DNA from: Streptomyces regalis
GTDB taxonomy: Bacteria; Actinomycetota; Actinomycetes; Streptomycetales; Streptomycetaceae
DNA length: 52,270 nt
Assembly (NCBI RefSeq): GCF_001509475.1
Contig: NZ_LLZG01000371.1
Location: 1 to 52,270, forward strand
Reading direction: 5' to 3'
This document shows positions 28,651-37,791 of this stretch, one piece after another. Within the stretch, counting starts at the first letter, position 1, and the number at the start of each line of letters is the position of its first letter. Both the position numbers and the translations under genes were made by a program. The notes under the pieces were generated by a model. That model did not search any database and was not told where the DNA came from. It was given only the letters and a program-made list of their open reading frames with translations.

Positions 28651-29157
28651 ATGGCGAAGAAGTCGAAGAAGAACCAGCAACAATCGGGCGGCACCCCTGC
28701 GACAGTGGCGCTGTCGGCCGCGGGCGTCGAGTACACGATCCACGCCTACGACCACGACCCCTCCCACCCTTCCTACGGCGAGGAGGCGGCGGAGGCAATG
28801 GGCGTCTCCCCGGACAGGGTCTTCAAGACACTAGTGGCGGACGTGGACGGCACCCTCACCGTGGCGGTGGTCCCGGTGGCGGGCCAACTGGACCTCAAGG
28901 CCCTGGCGTCGGCGGTCGGCGGCAAGCGCGCAGCCATGGCCGACCCCGCCCTGGCCGAACGCACCACGGGCTACGTCCGGGGCGGCATCTCCCCGTTGGG
29001 CCAGCGCAAGAAACTCCCGACGGTCCTGGACGCCTCGGCCTCCGCCCACCCGACCATCTGCATCTCGGCGGGCCGCCGCGGCCTCGAGGTCGAACTCTCC
29101 CCCGACGACCTGACCAAGCTCACGAACGCGACCCTGGCCCCCATCGGACGTGCGTGA
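28651..29157 (+). CDS. ybaK: YbaK/EbsC family Cys-tRNA(Pro) deacylase
   Basis: A 168-residue protein of the YbaK/ProX editing family, which removes wrongly attached amino acids from tRNA, chiefly Cys from tRNA-Pro. Typical parts are SYGEEAAEAMGVSPDRVFKT, TLTVAVVPVAGQLDLKALA with the lysine around residue 75, and the glycine-rich RGGISPLGQRKKLPTV. The N-terminus is a lysine-rich stretch, AKKSKKNQQQ. ATG 28651 lies 28 bases after the Lon-domain gene. Confidence 0.92.
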   Translation: MAKKSKKNQQQSGGTPATVALSAAGVEYTIHAYDHDPSHPSYGEEAAEAMGVSPDRVFKTLVADVDGTLTVAVVPVAGQLDLKALASAVGGKRAAMADPALAERTTGYVRGGISPLGQRKKLPTVLDASASAHPTICISAGRRGLEVELSPDDLTKLTNATLAPIGRA

Positions 29158-29161
29158 CCCC

Positions 29162-29190
29162 TCGACGAACCCGGTCCCCTCGGTTAAGTA
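29162..29190 (+). promoter_or_regulatory. Possible promoter for a leaderless bL37 transcript
   Basis: TCGACG (29162-29167) and TAAGTA (29185-29190) are separated by 17 bases, a weak sigma-70-type pair. Transcription would begin near 29197-29199, at or next to the ATG at 29199. The GAGGG just before this ATG is too close to act as a normal ribosome site, which favours a leaderless message. Confidence 0.35.
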
Positions 29191-29198
29191 CGAGGGAC

Positions 29199-29273
29199 AT
29201 GTCGAAGAAAACGCGGAAACGCAAGTGGCGCACCAAGAAGGGCCGCTCGAACCACGGACACCGCCCGGCGTAA
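29199..29273 (+). CDS. Probable ribosomal protein bL37 (24 residues)
   Basis: A 24-codon ORF reading MSKKTRKRKWRT then KKGRSNHGHRPA and a TAA stop. It is extremely basic, and the C-terminal SNHGxRP pattern matches the small actinobacterial large-subunit protein bL37 known from the Mycobacterium smegmatis ribosome structure, which is also 24 residues long (comparison from memory). It sits on the same strand as the tRNA editing gene and is followed by a terminator-like hairpin at 29366-29391. It is easily missed by gene finders. Confidence 0.75.
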   Translation: MSKKTRKRKWRTKKGRSNHGHRPA

Positions 29274-29365
29274 ACACCAACAGGTCCAGAGGGCTGCGGA
29301 TCAGTCCAGATCTTGCAGCCCGCCCGCCAAGCGGCGCCTCCCGAGGCCGAGGCCGTACCGTCCCG

Positions 29366-29391
29366 AGCCCCCACCCACCCGGCTGGGGGCT
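29366..29391 (+). terminator. Hairpin downstream of the bL37-like gene
   Basis: Arms AGCCCCCA (29366-29373) and TGGGGGCT (29384-29391) with a 10-base loop, followed by TCACCTCTC. The first part of the 348-base gap (29274-29450) holds nothing else I can identify. Confidence 0.65.
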
Positions 29392-29454
29392 TCACCTCTC
29401 GGGTGCCTCGCTACCCAGCACCGGCCATCACTTCTCAGCGCCGGTCCGCATCAT

Positions 29455-29580
29455 CTAGCCCGTCCGGCGTTTGAGGACGAGGCCCGTTCAGGGCCGAAGC
29501 GGGGGTCTGGGGGCCGCAGGCCCCCAGGGACCGGGGTCGAAGGGGCGGAGCCCCTGGGGGATGGGACGGGTAGGGGCGGC
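29455..29580. repeat. Common Streptomyces intergenic repeat (CCGGCGTTTGAGGACGAG type)
   Basis: Starts TAGCCCGTCCGGCGTTTGAG, followed by GACGAGGCCCGTTCAGGGCC. It contains a strong hairpin CTGGGGGCC/GGCCCCCAG (29507-29515 and 29519-29527) and a second one around AGGGGCGGAGCCCCT (about 29540-29555). I recognise this as a highly repeated intergenic element in Streptomyces. It lies between convergent genes and may add termination. Confidence 0.75.
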
Positions 29581-29621
29581 GGGGGCGAGAACCCTCCGCG
29601 CAACCACCACCCACCGAAGCC

Positions 29622-30374
29622 CTACGCCGGCGGCGGCCCGTACGGCCCCTGCTGACCCGCCGGAGGCTGCAGCTGATACGGATCCGCATCCCGAGGCCCG
29701 AACAACGCCGTCAACCCCAGATGCACCACCAACGCCGCCAGCGGCCACGCGAGCCACGCCCCCTTGGCCCCCAGCTTCAGCGGCGCAGAGAACGTAACCC
29801 CCTTGCCCACTTCCTTCGCGTGGCCGATCACATCCTCCGCAGGCCCGAGCCACACCCCGACCCGCCAGGCCAGCAACGACCCGAGAAACCCCCCGACGGC
29901 CAGCGCCACCACCAGCGGCACACCCCCACGCCGCCGCCAGAGAAAGACGCCAACCGCACTCACCAGCCCGAACACGAGCGCCAGCAGAGTGAACGTTCCG
30001 TCCACTCCGACCGCCTGCTCCCCCTCGGTGTCCTTGAAGTAGACGACCCAGCTCTTGTCCACGACATCCCCGACCAGTGGCACGCTCGGCGCCAGCCACC
30101 ACCACAGCACCCCGAGCAGCGCCCCGAAGAGCGCCACCACGACCGCGACCACGGCGGCCTCTCGCACTTCGGTCTTCATTCCAGGACCGTCCTGTTCGTA
30201 CGAGCCATATATGCCGTACGTGCCGTGAGAGCCGTGTGGGCCTTGTGCCCCGGGAGGAGCGCCGTACACGGCGTCATGCGGCCCGGAACCCGCATGCCCG
30301 GCACCGGGCTGCTGCCACGCATGGTGGGGAGACTGGTCACGGGGCGGCGGCGGAGGAGTCAGCGGAGCGGTCAC
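29622..30374 (-). CDS. DUF2567 family membrane protein
   Basis: A 250-residue protein. The first 65 residues are rich in Pro, Gly, His and Tyr (for example GSHGTYGIYGSYEQDGPG) and likely disordered in the cytoplasm. Four hydrophobic segments follow (about 70-95, 125-145, 155-175 and 205-230). LGVLWWWLAPSVPLV and DGTFTLLALVFG resemble DUF2567. No function is known. GTG 30374 (VTAPLTPPPPP) is weakly supported by an upstream GGCAGG; the frame stays open 54 codons further. It lies 34 bases after the ABC permease gene on the same strand. Confidence 0.72.
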   Translation of the reverse strand: MTAPLTPPPPPRDQSPHHAWQQPGAGHAGSGPHDAVYGAPPGAQGPHGSHGTYGIYGSYEQDGPGMKTEVREAAVVAVVVALFGALLGVLWWWLAPSVPLVGDVVDKSWVVYFKDTEGEQAVGVDGTFTLLALVFGLVSAVGVFLWRRRGGVPLVVALAVGGFLGSLLAWRVGVWLGPAEDVIGHAKEVGKGVTFSAPLKLGAKGAWLAWPLAALVVHLGLTALFGPRDADPYQLQPPAGQQGPYGPPPA

Positions 30375-30408
30375 CCTGCCATCGTGCCAGGCCGGCCTGT
30401 GCGGCGCG

Positions 30409-31233
30409 TCACCGGACGGCAGCCCGGCGGTACGCCCAGGTGGCGACGGCCAGCGAGACGACGCCGACCACCCCGCACACGGCGAGGTCACCCAGTACGA
30501 AGGCCCAGTCGGGATGCGGTCCGAAGGTCCGCGCAAAGGCTTCCACGCCGTACGTCGACGGCAGCAGATCCCGCGTGAACCGCACCGCCTCCGGCATCCG
30601 GTCGGCCGGCAGCACCCCGAGCAGCAGTGCCGCCGACATCCCCAACTGCCCGAGCAGGGTGGCCAGTTCCGGCCGCGGCGCGAGCAGCCCGAGCGCCGCT
30701 CCCAGCCCCGCGAGCGCCGCCCCGGCCAGCGGAATCACCGCGGCCAGCACCCACAGATGCGTCACCGGCAGCCCGAACAGCACACACCCGAAGAGCGCCG
30801 TCACCACGGTCCCCGGCACGGTGAAGGACGCGTACGCCCCCGCCGCCCCGAGCACCACCGCGGCCGGCGGCACCGGCAGCGTGGCGTAGTGGTCGAGCCC
30901 TCCGCTGGCCCGCAGCTGCCCGAAGTACTGCGCGAGCAGGTTCAGCGCGACGAAGGCGACCACGAGCACGGCCGACCCGGCCACCACGGCCTGCGCCTCG
31001 GCCCCGCCGTCCACGACCCCGCGCATCAGGATCATGATCCCGATCGACTGGAAGGTCGCCACGAACAGCAGCGGAATGCGCGCGACCCGGGCACGGGAGA
31101 GCTGCGCCCGGTACACGGCGCACAGCGACGGCCACAGCCGCGCCCGCGGCCCGAGCTCGGCCGCGGCCGGACGGGCCGTCTCGTCCAAGGCCAGGGCGCT
31201 GCCCGGCAGAACCTCGGCGGGTACGACACTCAC
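30409..31233 (-). CDS. ABC-2 type transporter permease
   Basis: A 274-residue membrane protein with six likely transmembrane helices (first near residue 50, last near 245-265) and no ATPase motif. LPSTYGVEAFARTF before the last helix is typical of ABC-2 permeases. It starts 88 bases after the ATP-binding gene on the same strand, and together they form an exporter for an unknown substrate. The 88-base gap holds a short hexamer run of TACGGA-type units (31287-31310) but no clear promoter. Confidence 0.85.
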   Translation of the reverse strand: MSVVPAEVLPGSALALDETARPAAAELGPRARLWPSLCAVYRAQLSRARVARIPLLFVATFQSIGIMILMRGVVDGGAEAQAVVAGSAVLVVAFVALNLLAQYFGQLRASGGLDHYATLPVPPAAVVLGAAGAYASFTVPGTVVTALFGCVLFGLPVTHLWVLAAVIPLAGAALAGLGAALGLLAPRPELATLLGQLGMSAALLLGVLPADRMPEAVRFTRDLLPSTYGVEAFARTFGPHPDWAFVLGDLAVCGVVGVVSLAVATWAYRRAAVR

Positions 31234-31321
31234 GTGGCGCTGCTCCCTTTCACACGGGGGACCACCGGGGCGGTGGCCCTGTCCCGTACGGATACCGATA
31301 CGGATGCGACGGTCTGCGTGC

Positions 31322-32341
31322 TCAAGCCTTCACCAACCCCTGCTGCGCGGCCCCGCCCAGCGCCAGATAGACGTCCTCAAGGCTCGGCGTGGCGAGCGTG
31401 AAGTCGTCCAGCGCGGCAAAGGCGGCCCCACCGGTGACGGTGGCGACGACCGCGCGGGCCTCCTCGGGGGCGAGCCGCAGCGTCCAGCGCCGCCCGGACT
31501 CCACGACCCGGTCCTGCAGCGCGGCGACCTCGGGCACGTCCAGGGGCGCCCGGTCCCGCCACAGCAGCTCGACCCGCACCTCCCCGGCGACGCGCTCCTT
31601 GAGTCCGGACGGGGTGTCACAGGCGATCACGCGGCCCCGGTCGAGCACCGCGACCCGGTCGAGCACGGTCTCGGCCTCGATGACGTTGTGGGTGACGAGC
31701 AGCACGGTCGTCCCGCGCTCGGCCCGCCGCCGGTCCACGGCCGACCACACGGCCCGTCGCGCCACCGGGTCCATCGCGGTGGTCGGCTCGTCGAGCACGA
31801 GCAGCGGCCGCTCCCCGACCAGCGCGGCGGCGAAGCAGGCCAGCCGGCGCTGCCCGCCGGACAGCTTCTTGATCGGCCGCCCGGCAAGCGGCCCGAGGCC
31901 CAGCTCGTCGAGTACGGCGTCCCGCTCGTGCCGTGCCTGCCGTACGTCCAGACCGCGCAGCCGACCGGTCGTCTCGGCGGCCAGCGACACGGTCAGTTCG
32001 TCGAGGGCGGTCGACTCCTGCCCGAGGTAGGCAAGGATGCGCGCGGCCCGCTCCGGGTGTCGCACGATGTCGTGCCCGAGGATCTCCACGTTGCCGCCGT
32101 CTGGCCGCATCAGCCCGGTGAGCTGTCGTACGAGGGTGGTCTTGCCGGCGCCGTTCGGGCCGAGCAGTCCGAAGATCTCGCCGCGCCGGATGTCCAGCCG
32201 TACGTCGTCGGTGGCCCGCACCTCGGGGGTTCCGGGCGCCCCGCGCCGCCCCCGTACGGCCGGGTAGGTCTTGGTCAGCCCGCGCACGGCACACACGACA
32301 TCCCCACTGTGCCGAAGTGCCTGTCCCGCGCGCGTACTCAC
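31322..32341 (-). CDS. ABC transporter ATP-binding protein
   Basis: A 339-residue ATPase of the drug-exporter (DrrA/CcmA) type. Walker A is GLLGPNGAGKTTL (about 68), the Q-loop sits in LAYLGQEST, the signature is KKLSGGQRRLA, Walker B is LLVLDEPTTAMDP, and the switch histidine is in LLVTHNV. A C-terminal domain of about 85 residues follows, as in DrrA proteins. GTG 32341 (VSTRAGQALRH) gives a usual length, although the ribosome site is weak. It pairs with the permease downstream. Confidence 0.9.
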   Translation of the reverse strand: MSTRAGQALRHSGDVVCAVRGLTKTYPAVRGRRGAPGTPEVRATDDVRLDIRRGEIFGLLGPNGAGKTTLVRQLTGLMRPDGGNVEILGHDIVRHPERAARILAYLGQESTALDELTVSLAAETTGRLRGLDVRQARHERDAVLDELGLGPLAGRPIKKLSGGQRRLACFAAALVGERPLLVLDEPTTAMDPVARRAVWSAVDRRRAERGTTVLLVTHNVIEAETVLDRVAVLDRGRVIACDTPSGLKERVAGEVRVELLWRDRAPLDVPEVAALQDRVVESGRRWTLRLAPEEARAVVATVTGGAAFAALDDFTLATPSLEDVYLALGGAAQQGLVKA

Positions 32342-32507
32342 AAGGGACGAGACTACGGGGTCCGGAACCCCGATCCGCCCTCGGGTCGGCCACTCGGCAC
32401 AAACCACCTGCTCGCCGTAAGAAATCCGCCGGTAGCCCCAAATCCGCCGCAACGGCGCTCAACCCCGACGACACATCCCGGCGGTGCCGAGCTCATCTCA
32501 GCCCGCG

Positions 32508-33728
32508 TCATTCACCCGCAGGCGCATGCTCCGCGGCCGTCCGGACATCGATCTCCCGCCAGAACCCGGCCCGGATCGCGTACCGATCATGCTCGTCGAT
32601 CTGGTCGTCCTTGTGCGCGAGCAACCCGAACCGGGCCGCGTACCGCAGCAGCTCCCCGTCGATCCGATGCGGGATCCGCGGATACATTCCGGACAGTTTC
32701 TGCAGATGGCTCTGCTCTCCCAGCCGCTCCATCCACCGCCGTGCGAAGACCTGACCCACCTCGTACGGATCGCCGCCGACGGTGGTGATGTCCTCCTCCC
32801 GGTCGGCCCACCGCTGCTCCGCCGTGGTCAGCTGCGCGAGCGTCGGCATCGAGGCGGCATCGGGCGGTTCGGCCGCGACGCCGGGCCGGTCGACCCACCC
32901 CTTGTCCGAGGACCAGCGCAGCGTCGCGCTCGCGGGGGGCTGGGCCGGCTGCACGCCGGGCGCGCGCAGGGCGGCGAGGTCCTTGGGCGTGGGTACGCCC
33001 TTGGGTGCCGGCACCCGCTCCTGCGTGCCGTTCTCCGAGACGGAGGCGGCCGGGGCGTGCCCGCCCTCGTCGGCGGGCCGCTCGGTCCTCGCGCCGAGCG
33101 CGGAGTCGGGCAGCGGCGCGGACAGGATCGCGGCGATCTCGGGCCGCGGCACGGGCGGCGGCGCACAGATCCCGCCGAGCTCCTTGGCGCGTACGGCCTT
33201 GGTGATCCACGTACGGTCCAGCACGCGCCGTTCGTCGGCCTCGGCGACCAGATCCTCCGACTGGTTGTAGTCCCCGTCGGCGGCCTGCACCGCCCACAGG
33301 TGTACGGCGACGCCGTGCTCCTTGGCGGCCATCATGCCCGGCAGCAGATCGCCGTCGCCGGTCACCAGCACCACGTCCGAGCAGGCGCGGTTGCGGGCCA
33401 GCTCGGTGAGCTCGGCGTGCATCGCGGCGTCCACGCCCTTCTGGGCCCAGCGGCCGTCGCTGCGGGTCAGGGCGCCCAGCCGGACGGTGACCCGGGGCAT
33501 CACACGCAGCCTGCGGTGCTCGGGCTGCGGGACGCGGTCGGGGGCGCCGTCGAACCAGTAGATGCGCAGCAGGGGCTGCTGCGTATCGGACTCGGCGCGT
33601 TCGCGCAGGCCCTGGATGAGGGCGGCGTGGTCGACGGTGATCCGGGACCGGGAGGGCTCCCCGGCCAGGAGGCTCGCGGCGGCCCCCAGCAGATACCCGG
33701 CGTCCACCAGGACGATGCAGCGGTCCAC
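32508..33728 (-). CDS. NYN (PIN-like) domain protein
   Basis: A 406-residue protein. Residues 1-190 form a NYN domain with the acidic residues expected for a PIN-like nuclease: VLVDAGYLLG at the start, KGVDAAMHAEL in the middle and VLVTGDGDLLPGM. A Pro/Ala-rich linker (about 215-290) follows, then a C-terminal helical domain of about 100 residues (YEVGQVFARRWMERLGE) that resembles OST-HTH/LOTUS-like partners but is not clearly one. It may act on RNA. GTG 33728 (VDRCIVLVDAG) has AAGAGGGTGAGTCGC upstream; GTG 33737 is an alternative. Confidence 0.8.
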   Translation of the reverse strand: MDRCIVLVDAGYLLGAAASLLAGEPSRSRITVDHAALIQGLRERAESDTQQPLLRIYWFDGAPDRVPQPEHRRLRVMPRVTVRLGALTRSDGRWAQKGVDAAMHAELTELARNRACSDVVLVTGDGDLLPGMMAAKEHGVAVHLWAVQAADGDYNQSEDLVAEADERRVLDRTWITKAVRAKELGGICAPPPVPRPEIAAILSAPLPDSALGARTERPADEGGHAPAASVSENGTQERVPAPKGVPTPKDLAALRAPGVQPAQPPASATLRWSSDKGWVDRPGVAAEPPDAASMPTLAQLTTAEQRWADREEDITTVGGDPYEVGQVFARRWMERLGEQSHLQKLSGMYPRIPHRIDGELLRYAARFGLLAHKDDQIDEHDRYAIRAGFWREIDVRTAAEHAPAGE

Positions 33729-33974
33729 GCGACTCACCCTCTTCCTGGGAGGTTTGCTTCGGGGCTTCCTTCGAGTCTGCCCGACCGCGCGGGGGTTAAC
33801 GGGGCGAACTCGATCTTCGGCGTGGCGTTTCGAGGCATCGCCGCTGCGGCGCGCCATGCCTCACGCCCCGACAACCCCCGTTACACACGGTAATTATCCG
33901 AAATGCGCTCGTTGTCAGCCTATGTGAATCTGGTCCCGGCCCTGGCCCCTAGATCCCCCACAGGAGGCATCACC

Positions 33975-34139
33975 ATGGCCAAGAACAAGAAGCAGGACCG
34001 GAAGCAGCCGCAGTCCGAGCGTGGTCAGCAGCAGGCCCAGCAGTCCTCGATGGAGACGCAGGCCGAGCAGCGCATCACGCAGGTGACCCCGGGCGACATG
34101 GCCCGCAAGGGTCGGCAGAAGCGCTTCGGTCACAACTGA
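33975..34139 (+). CDS. Small Gln- and Lys-rich conserved protein
   Basis: A 54-residue hydrophilic protein. The N-terminus is MAKNKKQDRKQPQSERGQQQ, the centre carries Gln-rich sequence, and the C-terminus is GDMARKGRQKRFGHN. AGGAGG lies 7 bases before ATG 33975, a strong ribosome site that argues for real translation. It is followed by a strong hairpin. No domain is recognised; the composition fits a disordered nucleic-acid-binding peptide. Confidence 0.75.
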   Translation: MAKNKKQDRKQPQSERGQQQAQQSSMETQAEQRITQVTPGDMARKGRQKRFGHN

Positions 34140-34179
34140 CATCTGCATAACGGGTTTTGAGACCCGGGCACATGAAGAG

Positions 34180-34205
34180 GGGCGCACCCCATACGGGGTG
34201 CGCCC
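34180..34205. terminator. Strong bidirectional hairpin between convergent genes
   Basis: Arms GGGCGCACCCC (34180-34190) and GGGGTGCGCCC (34195-34205) around ATAC, with TTCTC after it on the plus strand and CTCTTC on the minus strand. It separates the 54-residue protein gene from dnaE. Confidence 0.85.
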
Positions 34206-34251
34206 TTCTCGCGCTTCCGACGCCGAGGCGCGCGGCGGCCGGGTCGGCCGG

Positions 34252-37200
34252 TCAGCCCGCCAGGCAGGACGGGCCGAGCAGCACCTTCAGGTCACCGAAC
34301 AGCGCCGGGTCGGGCTTCACCCGGTGCCGGTCCAGGCGGAGCACCGTCGTCTTGGTCGGGCCCTGGAGCTTGATACGGACCTCGCTGTCGCCCTTGTGGT
34401 GGCTGAGGATCTCGCCGAGGCGGTTGATCATCGGCGGGGTGACCCTGGTGGCCGGGATGGTGAGGATCACGGGCGCGTTGGTGCCCGCGTTCGACAGGTC
34501 GGGGACCTGGAGCTCCATCGCGACCAGCCGCGGCACGTCCTCGCGCTTGTCGAGGCGGCCCTTGACGAACACGACGGCGTCCTCGACGAGTTGGGTCGAG
34601 ACGAGCTGGTACGTCGCGGGGAAGAACATGCACTCGATGGAACCGGCGAGATCCTCGACGGTGGCGATCGCCCAGGCATTGCCCTGCTTGGTCATCTTGC
34701 GCTGGAGACCCGAGATGATGCCGCCGATGGTGACGACCGCGCCGTCCGCGTGCTCACCGCCGGTGAGCTGGGCGATGCCCGCGTCGGCCTTGTCGGACAG
34801 CACGTGTTCCAGGCCGAAGAGCGGGTGGTCGGAGACGTACAGACCGAGCATCTCCCGCTCCTGGGCGAGCAGATAGGTCTTGTCCCACTCGTCGTCGGTG
34901 AACTGCACGTCGAGTCCGAAGCCGGGCTCGTCGCTCTCCTCCTCGCCCATGCCGCCGAAGAGGTCGAACTGGCCCTCGGCCTCCTTGCGCTTGACCGCGA
35001 CCACATTGTCGATCATCGGCTCGAAGTGTGCGGTGAGGCCCTTGCGGGTGTGCCCCAGGGTGTCGAACGCGCCCGCCTTGATCAGCGACTCTGTGGTGCG
35101 CTTGTTGCAGGCGACCGCCTCGACCTTGTCGAGGTAGTCGGGGAAGGAGGCGTACTTGCCCTTGGCCTTGCGGCTCTTGATGATCGACTCGACGACGTTC
35201 GTGCCGACGTTGCGCACGGCTTCGAGGCCGAAGAGGATCACGTCGTCGCCCTGGGCGGCGAAGTTGTGCACCGACTCGTTGACGTTCGGCGGGAGCACCT
35301 TGATGCCCATGCGGCGGCACTCGTTGAGGTAGACGGCCGACTTGTCCTTGTCGTCCTTGACGGAGGTCAGCAGCGCGGCCATGTACTCGGCGGGGTGGTT
35401 CGCCTTGAGGTAGGCGGTCCAGTACGAGACCAGGCCGTACGCGGCCGAGTGCGCCTTGTTGAAGGCGTAGCCGGCGAAGGGGACCAGCACGTCCCACAGG
35501 GCCTGGATGGCTTCGTCGCTGTAGCCCTTCTTGCGGGCGCCGTCCTGGAAGAGGACGAAGTTCTTCGCCAGTTCCTCGGGCTTCTTCTTGCCCATCACGC
35601 GGCGGAGGATGTCGGCCTCGCCGAGCGAGTACCCGGCGATGATCTGGGCGGCCTTCTGCACCTGCTCCTGGTAGACGATCAGGCCGTAGGTGACGTCCAG
35701 GACCTCCCTGAGGGGCTCTTCGAGCTCCTTGTGGATCGGGGTGATCTCCTGGAGCTTGTTCTTGCGCAGCGCGTAGTTGGTGTGCGAGTCCATGCCCATC
35801 GGGCCCGGACGGTAGAGCGCGGAGACGGCGGAGATGTCTTCGAAGTTGTCGGGCTTCATCAGGCGCAGCAGCGAGCGCATGGGACCGCCGTCGAACTGGA
35901 AGACACCGAGGGTCTCGCCGCGCTGGAGCAGTTCGAAGGTCGTCGGGTCGTCCAGCGGGAGGCTCAGCAGCTCCAGGTCGATGCCCTTGTTGGACTTCAC
36001 CATCTTGACGGCGTCGTCCATGATCGTCAGGTTGCGCAGGCCGAGGAAGTCCATCTTCAGCAGGCCGAGCGACTCACAGCTCGGGTAGTCCCACTGGGTG
36101 ATGGTCACGCCGTCGGTGTGCCGGACCCAGACGGGTACGTGCTCGGTGATGGTCTCGCTGGACATGATCACGCCGGCGGCGTGCACACCCATCTGCCGCA
36201 CCAGGCCCTCGACGCCCTTCGCGGTGTCGATGACCTTCTTCACATCCGGCTCGTTCTCGTACATCGCCCGGATCTCGCCCGCCTCGCTGTAGCGGGGGTG
36301 CGAGGGATCGGTGATGCCGTTGAGGTCGATGCCCTTGCCGAGGACGTCGGCGGGCATGGCCTTGGTGAGGCGGTCGCCCATGGCGTACGGGTAGCCCAGC
36401 ACGCGCGCGGAGTCCTTGATCGCGTTCTTCGCCTTGATCTTGCCGTAGGTGCCGATCATGGCGACCTTGTCGGCGCCGTACTTCTCCGTCACGTACCTGA
36501 TCACCTCGACGCGCCTGCGCTCGTCGAAGTCGATGTCGACATCGGGCATCGAGATGCGCTCGGGGTTGAGGAACCGCTCGAAGATCAGGCCGTGCGGGAT
36601 GGGGTCGAGGTCGGTGATGCCCATGGCGTAGGCGACGATCGAACCGGCCGCGGAGCCTCGGCCGGGGCCGACCGCGATGCCGTTGTTCTTGGCCCACATG
36701 ATGAAGTCGGCGACGACGAGGAAGTAGCCGGGGAAGCCCATCGAGATGATGACGTCCATCTCGTACTCGGCCTGCTTCTGACGGTCCTCGGGGATGCCGC
36801 CGGGGAAGCGGCGCTCCATGCCCCGGCGGACCTCCTCCTTGAACCAGGTGACCTCGGTATAGCCCTCGGGGATGTCGAACTTCGGCATCAGGTTCCGGGA
36901 CTCGAACATGCCGGTGGTGTCGACCATCTCGGCGACGAGGAGCGTGTTGGCGCAGCCCTGCTGCCAGGCGTCCGAGGAGTCGATGGCGTACATCTCGTCC
37001 GTGGACTTCAGGTAGTAGCCGGTGCCGTCGAACTTGAAGCGGTCCGGGTCGGAGAGGTTCTTGCCGGTCTGGATGCACAGCAGGGCGTCGTGGGCGGTCG
37101 CCTCGTGCGCGTAGGTGTAGTGCGAGTCGTTGGTGACCAGCGGGGGGATGCCGAGCTTCTTGCCGATCTCCAGGAGGCCGTCGCGGACCCGGTGCTCGAT

Positions 37201-37791
37201 GTCGATGCCGTGGTCCATCAGCTCCAGGAAGTACTTGTCCTTGCCGAAGATGTCCTGGTAGTCGGCGGCCGCCTTGAGGGCCTCCTCCTCCTGACCCAGC
37301 CGCAGCCGGGTCTGGACCTCGCCGGAGGGGCAGCCGGTGGAGGCGACGATCCCCTCGGACCACTGGGCGATGGTCTCCTTGTCCATCCGGGGCCACTTCT
37401 GCAGCCAGCCCTCGGCGTACGCGTCCGACGACAGCCGGAAGATGTTGTGCAGACCCGTCTTGTTGACGGCCCACATCGTCTTGTGGGTGTAACCACCGGA
37501 ACCGGAGACGTCGTCCCGTTTCTGGTGCGGCTGGCCCCACTGGATCTTGCGCTTGTTGCGCCGCGACTCGGGCGCGACATATGCCTCGATACCGATGATC
37601 GGGGTGATTCCGGCCTTCTTCGCGGAATGGAAGAAGTCGTACGCCCCATGGAGGTTGCCGTGGTCGGACATGGCGATGTGCGTCATGCCCATCTCGTTGC
37701 ACGCGTTGAACATGTCCTTCAGCCGCGCGGCACCGTCCAGCAGCGAGTACTGGGTGTGGACGTGCAGGTGCGTGAACGGCGGCTTTGACAC
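34252..37791 (-). CDS. dnaE: DNA polymerase III alpha subunit
   Basis: A 1179-residue replicative polymerase. The N-terminal PHP domain begins THLHVHTQYSLLDGAARLK. The palm has GPGRGSAAGSIVAY (about 385) and the catalytic aspartates in MPDVDIDFDERRR (about 425). A C-terminal OB-fold with AIATVEDLAGSIECMFFP and the end domain complete it, so this is the main DnaE1 form rather than DnaE2. GTG 37791 (VSKPPFTHLH) has GGAGG 7 bases upstream; an in-frame start 10 codons earlier lacks this. Length is normal. Confidence 0.97.
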   Translation of the reverse strand: MSKPPFTHLHVHTQYSLLDGAARLKDMFNACNEMGMTHIAMSDHGNLHGAYDFFHSAKKAGITPIIGIEAYVAPESRRNKRKIQWGQPHQKRDDVSGSGGYTHKTMWAVNKTGLHNIFRLSSDAYAEGWLQKWPRMDKETIAQWSEGIVASTGCPSGEVQTRLRLGQEEEALKAAADYQDIFGKDKYFLELMDHGIDIEHRVRDGLLEIGKKLGIPPLVTNDSHYTYAHEATAHDALLCIQTGKNLSDPDRFKFDGTGYYLKSTDEMYAIDSSDAWQQGCANTLLVAEMVDTTGMFESRNLMPKFDIPEGYTEVTWFKEEVRRGMERRFPGGIPEDRQKQAEYEMDVIISMGFPGYFLVVADFIMWAKNNGIAVGPGRGSAAGSIVAYAMGITDLDPIPHGLIFERFLNPERISMPDVDIDFDERRRVEVIRYVTEKYGADKVAMIGTYGKIKAKNAIKDSARVLGYPYAMGDRLTKAMPADVLGKGIDLNGITDPSHPRYSEAGEIRAMYENEPDVKKVIDTAKGVEGLVRQMGVHAAGVIMSSETITEHVPVWVRHTDGVTITQWDYPSCESLGLLKMDFLGLRNLTIMDDAVKMVKSNKGIDLELLSLPLDDPTTFELLQRGETLGVFQFDGGPMRSLLRLMKPDNFEDISAVSALYRPGPMGMDSHTNYALRKNKLQEITPIHKELEEPLREVLDVTYGLIVYQEQVQKAAQIIAGYSLGEADILRRVMGKKKPEELAKNFVLFQDGARKKGYSDEAIQALWDVLVPFAGYAFNKAHSAAYGLVSYWTAYLKANHPAEYMAALLTSVKDDKDKSAVYLNECRRMGIKVLPPNVNESVHNFAAQGDDVILFGLEAVRNVGTNVVESIIKSRKAKGKYASFPDYLDKVEAVACNKRTTESLIKAGAFDTLGHTRKGLTAHFEPMIDNVVAVKRKEAEGQFDLFGGMGEEESDEPGFGLDVQFTDDEWDKTYLLAQEREMLGLYVSDHPLFGLEHVLSDKADAGIAQLTGGEHADGAVVTIGGIISGLQRKMTKQGNAWAIATVEDLAGSIECMFFPATYQLVSTQLVEDAVVFVKGRLDKREDVPRLVAMELQVPDLSNAGTNAPVILTIPATRVTPPMINRLGEILSHHKGDSEVRIKLQGPTKTTVLRLDRHRVKPDPALFGDLKVLLGPSCLAG

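Noticed and set aside
34198..37788. A reading frame of about 1190 codons opposite dnaE on the plus strand
   Set aside because: It mirrors dnaE and results from the strong third-position GC bias; it has no domain and no ribosome site.
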